Positions 19,858 through 28,836 of a stretch of 46,004 nucleotides of DNA are shown piece by piece. Each line of letters starts with the position of its first letter. Position 1 is the first letter of the stretch. The DNA is from Actinomadura darangshiensis (GTDB lineage: Bacteria; Actinomycetota; Actinomycetes; Streptosporangiales; Streptosporangiaceae). Position numbers and translations under genes: made by a program. The stretch lies in contig NZ_SMKY01000037.1 of NCBI RefSeq assembly GCF_004349235.1, positions 1 through 46,004 on the forward strand. The letters are read 5' to 3'. The notes under the pieces were generated by a model. That model ran no database searches. It was not told the DNA's origin and worked only from the letters and a program-made list of their open reading frames with translations.

Positions 19858-21191
19858 GAGAGGCCCCCCGTCAGCAGGGTCCGCAGACCGCCGTCACCGG
19901 ACTCCGGGGCGAGCGCGCCTGGACGCCCCTGCTTGGCCGGCGTCTTCGCGGGAGTCGGTGTGGAGTTGCCGGGCAGTCCCGGCAGCCCGCCCTGCTGCCC
20001 GCTCTGCCCGGAGCCGCCCGGCAGCTGCGGCAGCACGCCGAGCGGCGAGTCCGGCAGTGTCACGTTCGGCACCTGCAGCATGCTCCGCATCTGCTTGCCG
20101 GTCCCGAGCAGCCCCTCCAGGTCGGTGCCGCCGAGCAGGTTCTGCGCGATGGACTCGAAGTCCAGATCGAGGGTCAGCCGCACGTTGCCGTAGTCGCCCT
20201 CGACGACGTTGTTGAACGTGGCCGGGAACGGGAAGGTGATCAGCGTCTCCAGCGACCGCGGCAGGTCCGAGCCGGCCTTGTTGAGGTTCCGCAGGATCTT
20301 GTCCAGGTCCTTGAGGTTGGCCAGCAGGTCGGCCTTGGATCTGTTGATCACGTTGGTGGTGGTGCGGCTGAGCTTGTTCAGCGCGACCAGCATCTTGGTG
20401 AGGTCGGCGCGGTTCTGGTCGAGGACGGTGATCGCGGGCCCCGTCTTGTCGATGGTGTCCTGGATCGTCTTGCGCTCGTCCGAGAGCTTGCCGGTCAGCC
20501 GGTCGATGCTGTCCAGCGCCCGGGTGATCGCGGCGCGGTTCTGGTCCAGCGTCCCGGCGAAGGTGTTGACCCGCTGCAGCACCGACCTGATCGTCGACTC
20601 GCGGCCGCCCATCGCGGCCTGCAGCTCGTGGCTGATCGTGGAGACCTGCTCCAGGCCGCCGCCGTTCAGCAGCAGCGACATCGCCGACAGCACCTCTTCG
20701 ATCTCGGTGCCGCGGGACGTGCGGTTGAGCGGGATCAGGTCGTTGTTCGCCAGCTCCCCGGACGGCGCCTCGTTCTTCGGCGGCTCCAGCTGCACGAACT
20801 TCTCACCGAGCAGGCTGGTCTGGCCGACCTTCGCGATCGCGTTGTCGGGGAGCTTGACGTCCCCGCGGAACTTGACGGTGACGAGGGCGTGCCAGCCGCT
20901 CTGCGTGCCCGGCTCCCCGGCGAGCTCGATCTTCTCGACCTTGCCCACCGAGACGTCGTTGACCTTGACCGCGGACTGCGGGACGAGGTCCAGCACGTTC
21001 GCGAACTCGATCTTCACCGTCTTCGGGTGCGAGCCGAGGTCGGGGCCGCCGGGCAGCGGCAGCGACTCCACGCCGTTGAACGAGCAGCCGGACAGGGCCG
21101 TCACGCCCGCGAGCGCGGCGGCGCCGAGCAGCCGCGCGCGGCGGACGGGCCGCCGGGCGCGCCCGGTCCGGCTCATCGGCGTCCTGCTCAT
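19854..21191 (-). CDS. mceE: Mce family lipoprotein E
   Basis: 445 residues. The signal peptide ends in the lipobox L-S-G-C (Cys 36), so it is a lipoprotein, as expected for the fifth Mce protein (LprK type). The Mce domain follows (V-K-I-E-F-A-N-V-L-D-L-V-P, then L-L-G-E-K-F-V-Q-L-E-P), then a long helical region and a Pro/Gly/Gln-rich tail (L-P-Q-L-P-G-G-S-G-Q-S-G-Q-Q-G-G). Start ATG 21191 overlaps the mceD stop (ATGA); a second in-frame ATG lies five codons on. Acts on the outer side of the membrane in the Mce assembly. Confidence 0.92.
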   Translation of the reverse strand: MSRTPMSRTGRARRPVRRARLLGAAALAGVTALSGCSFNGVESLPLPGGPDLGSHPKTVKIEFANVLDLVPQSAVKVNDVSVGKVEKIELAGEPGTQSGWHALVTVKFRGDVKLPDNAIAKVGQTSLLGEKFVQLEPPKNEAPSGELANNDLIPLNRTSRGTEIEEVLSAMSLLLNGGGLEQVSTISHELQAAMGGRESTIRSVLQRVNTFAGTLDQNRAAITRALDSIDRLTGKLSDERKTIQDTIDKTGPAITVLDQNRADLTKMLVALNKLSRTTTNVINRSKADLLANLKDLDKILRNLNKAGSDLPRSLETLITFPFPATFNNVVEGDYGNVRLTLDLDFESIAQNLLGGTDLEGLLGTGKQMRSMLQVPNVTLPDSPLGVLPQLPGGSGQSGQQGGLPGLPGNSTPTPAKTPAKQGRPGALAPESGDGGLRTLLTGGLS

Positions 21192-22477
21192 CGGCCACCT
21201 CCAGGCAGCAGCGCGGAGAGGTCCCCCGGCTTGCTCTGCGCACCGGACTTCGCGGTCTTGTTCGACTTGGCGCCCGACTTGCCCTGCCTGCCGGACGGGC
21301 CGTAGGCGTCCGGCGGGATCGGCACCGGGTCGTAGTGCGTGGTCAGCGCGGTGATCCAGGACAGGTCCAGGCTGAAGCCCGTCAGCGCCTTGCCGATGCC
21401 GTTGTAGGGCGTGACGAAGTCCAGGCACTCCTTGGCGGGCGTCCCGACCGAGTACGCCAGCGAGCAGATCCAGTCGGCCAGGTCGTGGAACTGGCGGAAG
21501 TTGTCGCGGGTGTGGATCGTGCCGCTGATCGGGTCGTAGGCGCGGGCGAGGTTGTTGATGGCGAGCGGGCCGGCGGTGAGGATCTCGGCCAGCGAGTCCT
21601 TCTCCTTCACCAGCACGCCGGTGATCTGGGCGAGCTGCCGGACGTTGGAGGCCAGGTCGGTGCGGTTGTCCTTGACGAACCGCTGCACGTTCCGCAGCGT
21701 CGGGGCCAGGGTGTTGAGGGCCGCGCTCAGCTCCTCCTTCTCCCCCGCGAGCTGCCCGGACACCCCGTTGAGGTGCCCGGAGAACGACTTGATCTGCTGG
21801 TCGTTCGCCTTCATCGCGGCGGTGATGATCCGCAGGTTCTTGATCGTGTCGGCCACGTCGCCGCGGTCGGTGCTCAGCGTGCTGAGCGCCTTGGAGGTGT
21901 CGGCGATCGTCTGCCGGATGTCGTCGCCCTGCCCGTTCAGGTTCGCGGCGCCGACCTGCAGCAGCCGCGACAATGACCCCTGCTCGCCGTTCGCGCCCGG
22001 CGCGTTGGCGCCCTGCGGGCCGAGCGCCTTGCTGAGGTCGTTCAGGCTGTCGCCGACCTCGTCGACCTCGACCGGGACCGCGGTGCGGTTGGTGCCCAGC
22101 GTCGCGTCGTTCGCGAGGACGGCGCCGCTCTTGTAGACGGGCGTGAGCTGGATGTACCGGTCGGCGACGAGCGTCTGGTTGATGATGACGGCCTGCGCGT
22201 TGGACGGCACCTTGTACTTGGCGTCGTACTCCAGCTCGACCTTGACCGAGTCGCCGACCGGCTGGACCTTGGTCACCTCGCCGACCGGGATGCCGAGGAT
22301 GCGGACGTCCGCGCCCTTGTACAGGCCGACCGTCTTGGTGAAGTAGGCGGTCAGGTGGCGCTTCTCCGGCTCCTGGAGGACCAGCAGGAGCGCGGCCGCC
22401 AGCACTGCGACGGCGAGGATCGCGCCGCCGAGGCGGAGGATGGTCGCTGAGTTGCGCACGGAAACCTGCCTGCTCAC
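21188..22477 (-). CDS. mceD: Mce family protein D
   Basis: 429 residues. N-terminal membrane helix (about 12-32, I-L-R-L-G-G-A-I-L-A-V-A-V-L), the Mce domain with T-V-G-L-Y-K-G-A-D-V-R-I-L-G-I-P-V-G-E-V, then a helical region. The C-terminal 35 residues are Lys/Ser/Gly-rich. GTG start at 22477, sharing GTGA with the mceC stop; earlier in-frame starts lie inside mceC. Part of the six-protein Mce channel. Confidence 0.92.
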   Translation of the reverse strand: MSRQVSVRNSATILRLGGAILAVAVLAAALLLVLQEPEKRHLTAYFTKTVGLYKGADVRILGIPVGEVTKVQPVGDSVKVELEYDAKYKVPSNAQAVIINQTLVADRYIQLTPVYKSGAVLANDATLGTNRTAVPVEVDEVGDSLNDLSKALGPQGANAPGANGEQGSLSRLLQVGAANLNGQGDDIRQTIADTSKALSTLSTDRGDVADTIKNLRIITAAMKANDQQIKSFSGHLNGVSGQLAGEKEELSAALNTLAPTLRNVQRFVKDNRTDLASNVRQLAQITGVLVKEKDSLAEILTAGPLAINNLARAYDPISGTIHTRDNFRQFHDLADWICSLAYSVGTPAKECLDFVTPYNGIGKALTGFSLDLSWITALTTHYDPVPIPPDAYGPSGRQGKSGAKSNKTAKSGAQSKPGDLSALLPGGGR

Positions 22478-23532
22478 GGGAGGAAGGGCAACGGGTTGTT
22501 GCTGTTGCCGGTCTTGCCGGTACCGGACGACCCGCCCTGCTTCTTGGTCGCGGTCCCGCCGCTCTTCGGGTCCTGAATCGAGGCGGGAATCGGGATGAGG
22601 TTCTGGATCCACGAGTCGAACCAGCGGCCGGTGCCGGTCACGTCGGAGAACTGCCGGGCGAACGGCGCGAACAGCTGGAGGATCCGGTCCAGGTTGCCCT
22701 GGTTCTTCAGCAGGATCTTGTTGACCTTCGCCAGGTTGTCCAGCATCGGGCCGAGCTGCTTCTGGTTCTCGCTGATCAGCGCGTTCACCTGCTGCGACAG
22801 CGTGACCGTGTTGATCAGCAGCTGGTGGATGACCGCGCGCCGCGCCTGCACCGCCTGGAGCACCTTGTCGCCGTCCTGGACGAGCTTGGCGAAGTCCTGG
22901 TTGCGGTCGGCGAGCAGCTTGGAGACGTCCTTGGCCTTCCCGGCCAGCTCGTGCAGCTCGTCGTCGCGGGACGCGACCGTGTTCGACAGCCGGCGCAGCC
23001 CCTGCAGCGACGCGCGCACCTCCTCCGGCGAGTTCTTGAACGTGTCCGACAGCACGTCGAACGACTTCGCGACCTGCTGGACGTCGATCGCGCCGACCCG
23101 CCGGCTCAGCTCGCTGATCGCGGGGACGACCTCGAACGGCGTGTGCGTCCGCTCGACCGGGATGTTGCGGCCGAGCCTGCCGGTGCCGCGCGGGGTGAGC
23201 GCCAGGTAGTGCGCGCCGAGAATCGTCTTGATCTTGATGCCGGCCTCGGTGCGCGCGCCGAGCTTCACGCCGTCGTCCACCCGGAAGGTGACCTTGACGT
23301 GGTCGCCGTCCAGGTCGAGGCCGGTGACCTTGCCGACCTTGACGCCCGCGATGCGGACCTCCTCGTCGGGCTTCAGCCCGGCGGCCTCCTTGAACGCGGC
23401 GGTGTGCGTGCTGCCGCCGGAGACGAACGGGATGTTCTCCAGGTTCATCGCCAGCACCAGCAGCACCACGATGATCGCGAACGCGGAGAGGCCGATGGGG
23501 ACCGGGTTGCGCTCCCGGAACGGGATCCTCAT
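22474..23532 (-). CDS. mceC: Mce family protein C
   Basis: 352 residues. It begins R-I-P-F-R-E-R-N-P-V-P-I-G before the membrane helix (about 13-30). The Mce domain contains A-A-G-L-K-P-D-E-E-V-R-I-A-G-V-K-V-G-K-V, then L-G-A-H-Y-L-A-L-T-P. A helical stalk and a short Lys/Gly/Ser tail follow. ATG 23532 directly follows the mceB TAG (TAGATG). Confidence 0.92.
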   Translation of the reverse strand: MRIPFRERNPVPIGLSAFAIIVVLLVLAMNLENIPFVSGGSTHTAAFKEAAGLKPDEEVRIAGVKVGKVTGLDLDGDHVKVTFRVDDGVKLGARTEAGIKIKTILGAHYLALTPRGTGRLGRNIPVERTHTPFEVVPAISELSRRVGAIDVQQVAKSFDVLSDTFKNSPEEVRASLQGLRRLSNTVASRDDELHELAGKAKDVSKLLADRNQDFAKLVQDGDKVLQAVQARRAVIHQLLINTVTLSQQVNALISENQKQLGPMLDNLAKVNKILLKNQGNLDRILQLFAPFARQFSDVTGTGRWFDSWIQNLIPIPASIQDPKSGGTATKKQGGSSGTGKTGNSNNPLPFLP

Positions 23533-24564
23533 CTACTTGCACCTCGCGTTCTCGTTCACGATCGCCGGCGTCTGGTAGACGGGGCCGCCCGGCAGCCGCA
23601 CGCGCGCGTCGAGGCCGCAGATGTACATGTTGAACCAGGACCCGTAGGAGGAGATGTTCACGAGCCCCTCCAGGCGCTTCGGCGTCCGCTGCAGGCCCTT
23701 GTCGAGCTCCTTGCCGTTCGCGTCGAGCGTCCCGGTGAGCTTGGCCAGCCCCGCGATGTCGTTGCGGATGTCGGGGCGGGCGTCGGCCAGCAGGCTCTGC
23801 GTGGTGCCGGTCAGGTCGTTGATCGCCGAGACCGAGTCGAAGATCGCCCTGCGGTCGCCGGACACCCCGCTGACGAACCCGCGCAGGTCCGTGATCAGCC
23901 GGTTGACCTCGGTGTGCCGCTCGTCGATGGTGCCGAGCACGCTGTTCAGGTTGTCGATCACCCGGCCGATGACCTTGTCCCGGTCGGCGAGCGTGTTGGT
24001 CAGCGACGCCACGTGCGCGAGCAGGCTGTTGATCGTCCCGCCCTCGCCCTGCAGCACCTGGACGATCTGCATCGCGAGCGTGTTGACGTCCTTCGGCTCC
24101 AGCGCGCGGAACAGCGGCCGGAAGCCGTTGAACAGCGTCGTCAGGTCCAGCGCCGGCTTGGTCTGCGCGATCGGGATCGTCCCGCCGGGCTTCAGGTAGT
24201 CGTTGGCCTGCCCGGCGCCGTCGTTGAGCGAGAGGTACCGCTGCCCCATCAGGTTCCGGTAGCGGATCTGCGCCTGCGTGGACGACGGCAGCCCGTTCCT
24301 GAACACGCCGCCCTTCTGGACGCTGAACGTCACCTCGGCCTTGTCGCCCTTGTACAGCTCGACGTGCTCGATCTGGCCGACCCGGACGCCGGCGACGCGG
24401 ACGTCGTCGTTGTCGAGCAGCCCGGTCACGTCCGAGAAGACCGCCTTGTAGGTCCGGGTGTCCCGGAACCGGATGTTGGAGATCGTCATCGCCAGCACGC
24501 CGGTGGCCACCGAGGTCACGACCACGAAGATCGCCAGCTTGATCGCCGCGCCCGTCGTCTTCAC
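23533..24564 (-). CDS. mceB: Mce family protein B
   Basis: 343 residues. N-terminal helix (A-A-I-K-L-A-I-F-V-V-V-T-S-V-A-T-G-V), the Mce domain with V-T-G-L-L-D-N-D-D-V-R-V-A-G-V-R-V-G-Q-I, then N-L-M-G-Q-R-Y-L-S-L. A long helical region follows; there is no extended low-complexity tail, unlike D, E and F. C-terminal W-F-N-M-Y-I-C-G-L-D. GTG 24564 overlaps the mceA stop (GTGA). Confidence 0.92.
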   Translation of the reverse strand: MKTTGAAIKLAIFVVVTSVATGVLAMTISNIRFRDTRTYKAVFSDVTGLLDNDDVRVAGVRVGQIEHVELYKGDKAEVTFSVQKGGVFRNGLPSSTQAQIRYRNLMGQRYLSLNDGAGQANDYLKPGGTIPIAQTKPALDLTTLFNGFRPLFRALEPKDVNTLAMQIVQVLQGEGGTINSLLAHVASLTNTLADRDKVIGRVIDNLNSVLGTIDERHTEVNRLITDLRGFVSGVSGDRRAIFDSVSAINDLTGTTQSLLADARPDIRNDIAGLAKLTGTLDANGKELDKGLQRTPKRLEGLVNISSYGSWFNMYICGLDARVRLPGGPVYQTPAIVNENARCK

Positions 24565-25862
24565 TTGACCGTCACCACCGATCCGTCGGTGAGCAGCGGC
24601 CCGAACATCAGCGCGGAGACGTCGGAGAGCTGGTCGGCGGGCGTGTGCGTCACCGGCCCGAGCACGTTCTTCAGCTTCTCCTTCTCGCTCATCGAGCCCG
24701 GGTCCACGAAGACGTTCGACAGCGCCCGGCCGCGGCCGCCGCCGTTCGGGTCATCGGGGTTCTTCCACCACAGGTCGTCCTGCGTCCCGTCCAGGGCCAG
24801 GTAGTCCGGCGAGGGGACCTTCGGGTTCGGCAGGCCGTAGCAGCGCGGGTTGCGCTGGTCCCTGGCCTCCGGCTTGTCGAGGGGGTACTTGTAGCCGGGC
24901 CGCGGCTTGACGATCTCGACCGTCAGGTTGAAGGTCTTCGACCCGTTCGCGCCGGCCACCCGCTCGGACTCCGGCTTGAGCTTCATCATCCCGGCGAACA
25001 CGCACGGCAGCGACGGCGAGTACTTGGCGATCAGGTCCAGCCCGTCCCGGTTCGCGATGTTGAAGCCGATGATCTTCGGTCCGTTGTGCCGCATGAACAC
25101 GTCGCCGTCCTGGGCGAGCGAGGTCGTCGCCGGGATCAGCTGCTCGATCGTGGCCTTCTTGTCGGTGATCGTCCGGCTGGTCACGTTGAGGTTGCGCAGC
25201 GTCTGCAGCAGGTCCGGCGCGGCCGCGTGGTAGATGTCGGAGACGTCCGCGAGCCCGTTGAGGTCGTGCACCAGCGTGCCGAGCTGCGGGTTGATCTTGC
25301 GCAGCAGTTCGTCGGCCTGCTCGATGTCGCGGCCGATCTGGTCGCCGCGGCCCTGCAGCGCCGTCGCGAGCGCGTTCAGCGTCGTGTTCAGCTCCGCCGG
25401 CTTCACCGCCTGCAGCAGCGGGAGCAGGTCGTCCAGCACCTTGTCGATCTCGACGGCCGTCTGCGAGCGGTCCTGCGGGATGACCTGGCCGGCGCGCAGC
25501 CCCAGCGTCCCGGCCTGCGCCGGGATCTGCAGGTCCACGTACTTCTCGCCGAACAGCGTCTTCGGCAGCAGCCGCGCCTGGACGTTGCGCGGGATCAGCT
25601 TCGCCTTGCCCGGGTCCAGCGCCAGGTGCAGCACCGCGCCGTCCGAGGTGGCGTCGGTGCCGCGCACCTCGCCGACGACCAGGCCGCGCACCTTCACATC
25701 GGAGTGCGGCAGCAGCTGGAGGCCGGCCCGCTCGGCCTTCACCGTCACCTCGGTGACCGGCGTGAACGCCTTGTTGTACAGCGCCACGGTCAGCGCCAGC
25801 AGCAGGGCGATCACGATGATCATCGAGATGCCCAGCACCCGGTAGCGCACGTGCGTGCTCAT
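24561..25862 (-). CDS. mceA: Mce family protein A
   Basis: 433 residues. Membrane helix near the N-terminus (G-I-S-M-I-I-V-I-A-L-L-L-A-L-T-V), the Mce domain with V-K-V-R-G-L-V-V-G-E-V, then L-F-G-E-K-Y-V-D-L, and a helical region. A large C-terminal domain has several Cys and Pro-rich turns (P-R-C-Y-G-L-P-N-P-K-V-P-S-P-D-Y), characteristic of MceA-type proteins. ATG 25862 is preceded by GGAGG seven bases upstream. It follows the only true intergenic gap inside the operon, which holds the palindromic repeat. Confidence 0.92.
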   Translation of the reverse strand: MSTHVRYRVLGISMIIVIALLLALTVALYNKAFTPVTEVTVKAERAGLQLLPHSDVKVRGLVVGEVRGTDATSDGAVLHLALDPGKAKLIPRNVQARLLPKTLFGEKYVDLQIPAQAGTLGLRAGQVIPQDRSQTAVEIDKVLDDLLPLLQAVKPAELNTTLNALATALQGRGDQIGRDIEQADELLRKINPQLGTLVHDLNGLADVSDIYHAAAPDLLQTLRNLNVTSRTITDKKATIEQLIPATTSLAQDGDVFMRHNGPKIIGFNIANRDGLDLIAKYSPSLPCVFAGMMKLKPESERVAGANGSKTFNLTVEIVKPRPGYKYPLDKPEARDQRNPRCYGLPNPKVPSPDYLALDGTQDDLWWKNPDDPNGGGRGRALSNVFVDPGSMSEKEKLKNVLGPVTHTPADQLSDVSALMFGPLLTDGSVVTVK

Positions 25863-25877
25863 CGGCGTACCTCCTGT

Positions 25878-25902
25878 GGGGGGGCGACCCCCCACGCCCC
25901 CC
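25878..25902. repeat. G7-CGA-C6-ANN-C6 palindromic repeat, copy 2
   Basis: Seven G, CGA, six C, then ACG and six C; the same element and orientation as at 16697-16721. It fills the 61-base gap between the second YrbE permease and mceA, about 15 bases before the mceA ATG, and would be in the operon transcript as a strong hairpin just before the mceA ribosome-binding site. Confidence 0.72.
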
Positions 25903-25923
25903 GGTTCGCTCCGCTCATCGCCA

Positions 25924-26772
25924 TCACCCCGCGATCCGGACGCCGGGACTGGTGCCCCAGATCGCCATGCCGAGCATCAGGTCCGCCACGTTGATCACCA
26001 CGATGCTGGTGCGCACCGCGCGGCCCACCGCGACGCCGACGCCCGCCGGGCCGCCGGACGCGTGGTAGCCGTAGTAGCAGTGGATCAGCATCACCAGCAC
26101 CGCGAAGATGATCACTTTGCCGAACGACCACAGGATGTCGTTCGGCGGCAGGAACAAATGGAAATAGTGGTCGTAGGTGCCGGTCGACTGCCCGTAGAAC
26201 ATCGTCACGATCACCCGCGTCGCGCCGTAGGAGGCGAGCAGGCCCACGATGTACAGCGGGACGACCGCGATCATCCCGGCCAGCATCCGGGTCGTGACGA
26301 GGAACGGCATCGACGGGACGGCCATGACCTCCAGCGCGTCGATCTCGTCGGAGATCCGCATCGCGCCGAGCTGCGCGGTGAACCCGCAGCCGACCGTCGC
26401 CGACAGCGCCAGCGCCGACACCAGCGGCGCGATCTCGCGGGTGTTGAAGTAGGACGCGACGAACCCGGTGAACGCGGCCGTGCCGATCTGGTTCAGCGAC
26501 TCGTAGCCCTGCAGGCCGACCTGGCTGCCGGTGAAGAACGTCATGAAGCCGACGATCACCACCGAGCCGCCGATCACCGCGAGGCCGCCGGTGCCGAGGC
26601 TCACCTCCGCCAGCAGCCGCAGCACCTCGGTGCGGTACCGGCGCAGCACCCGGAACGTCCACGCGAACGCGCGGGCGTAGAACGAGAGCTGGTGGCCGAA
26701 GTCGTCCAGCCGCTGCAGCGGTGCGCTCGCGACCCTGCGGGCCGCCTTTCCCGTCTTTCCCGGGGCGGCCAT
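25924..26772 (-). CDS. yrbEB: YrbE/MlaE-family permease, second copy
   Basis: 282 residues, about five or six membrane segments. It contains the MlaE hallmark E-I-D-A-L-E-V-M-A-V, after C-G-F-T-A-Q-L-G-A-M-R-I-S-D. Start ATG 26772 overlaps the TGA of the first permease by one base (TGATG); the frame is open further upstream only as an overlap. With YrbEA it forms the inner-membrane pore that the Mkl ATPase drives in lipid import. Confidence 0.93.
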   Translation of the reverse strand: MAAPGKTGKAARRVASAPLQRLDDFGHQLSFYARAFAWTFRVLRRYRTEVLRLLAEVSLGTGGLAVIGGSVVIVGFMTFFTGSQVGLQGYESLNQIGTAAFTGFVASYFNTREIAPLVSALALSATVGCGFTAQLGAMRISDEIDALEVMAVPSMPFLVTTRMLAGMIAVVPLYIVGLLASYGATRVIVTMFYGQSTGTYDHYFHLFLPPNDILWSFGKVIIFAVLVMLIHCYYGYHASGGPAGVGVAVGRAVRTSIVVINVADLMLGMAIWGTSPGVRIAG

Positions 26773-27629
26773 CACATCCCCTTCGACGGGACGAACTGGA
26801 AGTACAGCGTCGAGATCAGGAAGTTCTCCAGGAACAGCAGCATGAACGTGATGACGACGGTCTGGTTGACCGCGTCGCCGACGCCCTTGGGCCCGCCCTT
26901 GGCGTTGAGGCCCTTGTACGCCGCGACCAGGCCGGCGGTGATGCCGAACACGAACGCCTTGAACTCGGCCTGCAGCAGGTCGGGCAGCTGCGCGATCGCG
27001 TTGAACGACGCCAGGTAGGCGCCGGGCGTGCCGCCCTGCAGCATGACGTTGAAGAAGTAGCCGCCCAGCAGGCCGACCACCGAGACGAGCCCGTTCAGGA
27101 AGAGGGCGACGAACGCGCAGGCGAACATCCGCGGCACGACCAGGCGGTGCAGCGGGTTGATGCCCAGCACCTCCATCGCGTCGATCTCCTCGCGGATCTT
27201 GCGGGAGCCGATGTCGGCGCACATCGCCGACCCGGCCGCGCCCGCGACCAGCAGCGAGGTGACCAGCGGGCTGGCCTCCCGGACGATCGCCACGACCGCG
27301 GTCGCGCCGGTGTAGGACTGCGCGCCGAGCTGCCGGATCAGCCCGCCGACCTGCAGCGACAGGACGCCGCCGAACGGGATGGCGACCAGCATGGTGGGGA
27401 CGACGGTCACGCTGACGATGAACCAGGCCTGCTGGATGAACTCGCGCCACTGGAACGGCCACACGAAGCACGCCCGGCCGGTGTCCAGGCAAAGGGCGAA
27501 GAACCGTCCCGGCTCCCTGACGACCACGTTGGCCGCGCCGTCCCCGATCTTGCGGAACGTCGCGGAGCCGCCGTCGCCTTTCCTGCCCCCTCGCCGGCCC
27601 GCGCCGATGCCGGTTTCTGGAGCGGACAT
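26772..27629 (-). CDS. yrbEA: YrbE/MlaE-family permease, first copy
   Basis: 285 residues with several membrane segments and the MlaE signature C-A-D-I-G-S-R-K-I-R-E-E-I-D-A-M-E-V-L-G-I-N-P. ATG 27629 overlaps the TGA of the mkl gene by one base (TGATG), so translation is coupled to the ATPase. The N-terminal 40 residues are Gly/Arg-rich and soluble. Confidence 0.93.
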   Translation of the reverse strand: MSAPETGIGAGRRGGRKGDGGSATFRKIGDGAANVVVREPGRFFALCLDTGRACFVWPFQWREFIQQAWFIVSVTVVPTMLVAIPFGGVLSLQVGGLIRQLGAQSYTGATAVVAIVREASPLVTSLLVAGAAGSAMCADIGSRKIREEIDAMEVLGINPLHRLVVPRMFACAFVALFLNGLVSVVGLLGGYFFNVMLQGGTPGAYLASFNAIAQLPDLLQAEFKAFVFGITAGLVAAYKGLNAKGGPKGVGDAVNQTVVITFMLLFLENFLISTLYFQFVPSKGM

Positions 27630-28741
27630 CAGTACCCAGCACCTCCAGGGCGGCCGGGGGGCGGGTTGCCGGGGAACTGCCCGCCCGGTCCGCCGGGCGG
27701 CGGAGCGCTGGGCGGCATACCGCCGGGAGGCGGGGCGGAGGCGGCGCCGACCGGCGTCAGGGACGCCACGTACCGCGGCCACTCCTCCACCCAGTTGCGG
27801 CCCAGGTCGTCGATGAACGAGCCGGGCGGCGGGGTGACGCCGTGCGCGGCGCACCACGCGCCGGGCGCGTGCATCCCGGTGCGCAGCATCCCGTCGCTCG
27901 CCATCTGCTGCGGCGGGATCGGCGGCAGCTTGCCGGAGTCGAGCCCCATCTTGGCCTCGGCCTCCAGTTCGGACTCGTCCTTCTCCTCGGACATGCCGAT
28001 CGGGCCGACCTTGCTGGCGTTGAGGAACTGCCGGACGACCGGCTCCTCGCTGGACAGCAGCATCTCCCGGGGCCCGAACATCGCGAGGTGCCGCCGGTAC
28101 AGGAGGCCGATGTTGTCGGGCACGGTCCGGGCGGTGTTGATGTCGTGGGTGACGATCAGGAACGTCGCGCCGATCTGCGCGTTGAGGTCGATGAAGACCT
28201 GGTTCAGGAACGAGGTGCGGACCGGGTCGAGGCCGGAGTCGGGCTCGTCCACCAGGAGGATCTCGGGGTCCAGGACCAGCGCGCGGGCCAGCCCGGCGCG
28301 CTTGCGCATACCGCCGGAGATCTCGCCGGGCAGCTTGTGCTCGCTGCCCAGCAGGCCGACCATGTCCATCTTCTCCATCACGATGCGCTTGACATCGGAC
28401 TCGGACTTCTTGGTGTGCTCGCGGAGCGGGAAGGCGATGTTGTCGAAGAGGCTCATCGACCCGAACAGCGCGCCGTCCTGGAAGAGGACGCCGAACAGCT
28501 TGCGGGTCTCGTACAGGTCCCGCTCGGGCAGATAGGGAAGGTCGCGGTCACCGATCCAGATGTGCCCGCGGTCGGGCTTGAGTAGCCCCACGAGCGACTT
28601 CAGGAACACCGACTTGCCGGTGCCGGACGGGCCCAGGAGAACGGAGATCTCACCTGCGGGGATGGTCAGCGACACGTCCTGCCAGATCACCTGGCGGCCG
28701 AAGGATTTGGTCAGGCCCTCGACTCTGATCTCGACGCCCAC
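27629..28741 (-). CDS. mkl: Mce/Mla ABC ATPase (Mkl) with Pro/Gly-rich tail
   Basis: 370 residues. Nucleotide-binding domain: Walker A G-P-S-G-T-G-K-S-V (37-45), Q-loop Gln 88, signature I-S-G-G-M-R-K-R (141-148), Walker B I-L-L-V-D-E-P (161-167), switch His 199. It matches the Mla/Mce ATPase class (L-F-G-V-L-F-Q-D-G-A-L-F, D-S-G-L-D-P-V). After about residue 245 comes an extension of some 125 residues: an acidic stretch, a conserved-looking segment with W-C-A-A-H and W-V-E-E-W-P-R-Y, then a Pro/Gly-rich tail ending G-G-A-G-Y. GTG start at 28741, AAAGG upstream. First gene of the operon and the energy source of the importer. Confidence 0.93.
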   Translation of the reverse strand: MGVEIRVEGLTKSFGRQVIWQDVSLTIPAGEISVLLGPSGTGKSVFLKSLVGLLKPDRGHIWIGDRDLPYLPERDLYETRKLFGVLFQDGALFGSMSLFDNIAFPLREHTKKSESDVKRIVMEKMDMVGLLGSEHKLPGEISGGMRKRAGLARALVLDPEILLVDEPDSGLDPVRTSFLNQVFIDLNAQIGATFLIVTHDINTARTVPDNIGLLYRRHLAMFGPREMLLSSEEPVVRQFLNASKVGPIGMSEEKDESELEAEAKMGLDSGKLPPIPPQQMASDGMLRTGMHAPGAWCAAHGVTPPPGSFIDDLGRNWVEEWPRYVASLTPVGAASAPPPGGMPPSAPPPGGPGGQFPGNPPPGRPGGAGY

Positions 28742-28836
28742 TCGTCACCTTTCGTCCAGGCCGGGGGGAAGTCCCGAACCATGAGCGAGTAGCACTCAGG
28801 CTCTTTCTGTCGTCACGCCGCGTGTCCGCCGCGTTG

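Noticed and set aside
22825..24804. 659-codon plus-strand frame opposite mceB and mceC
   Set aside because: Antisense to two well-supported Mce genes, with composition typical of GC shadow frames.
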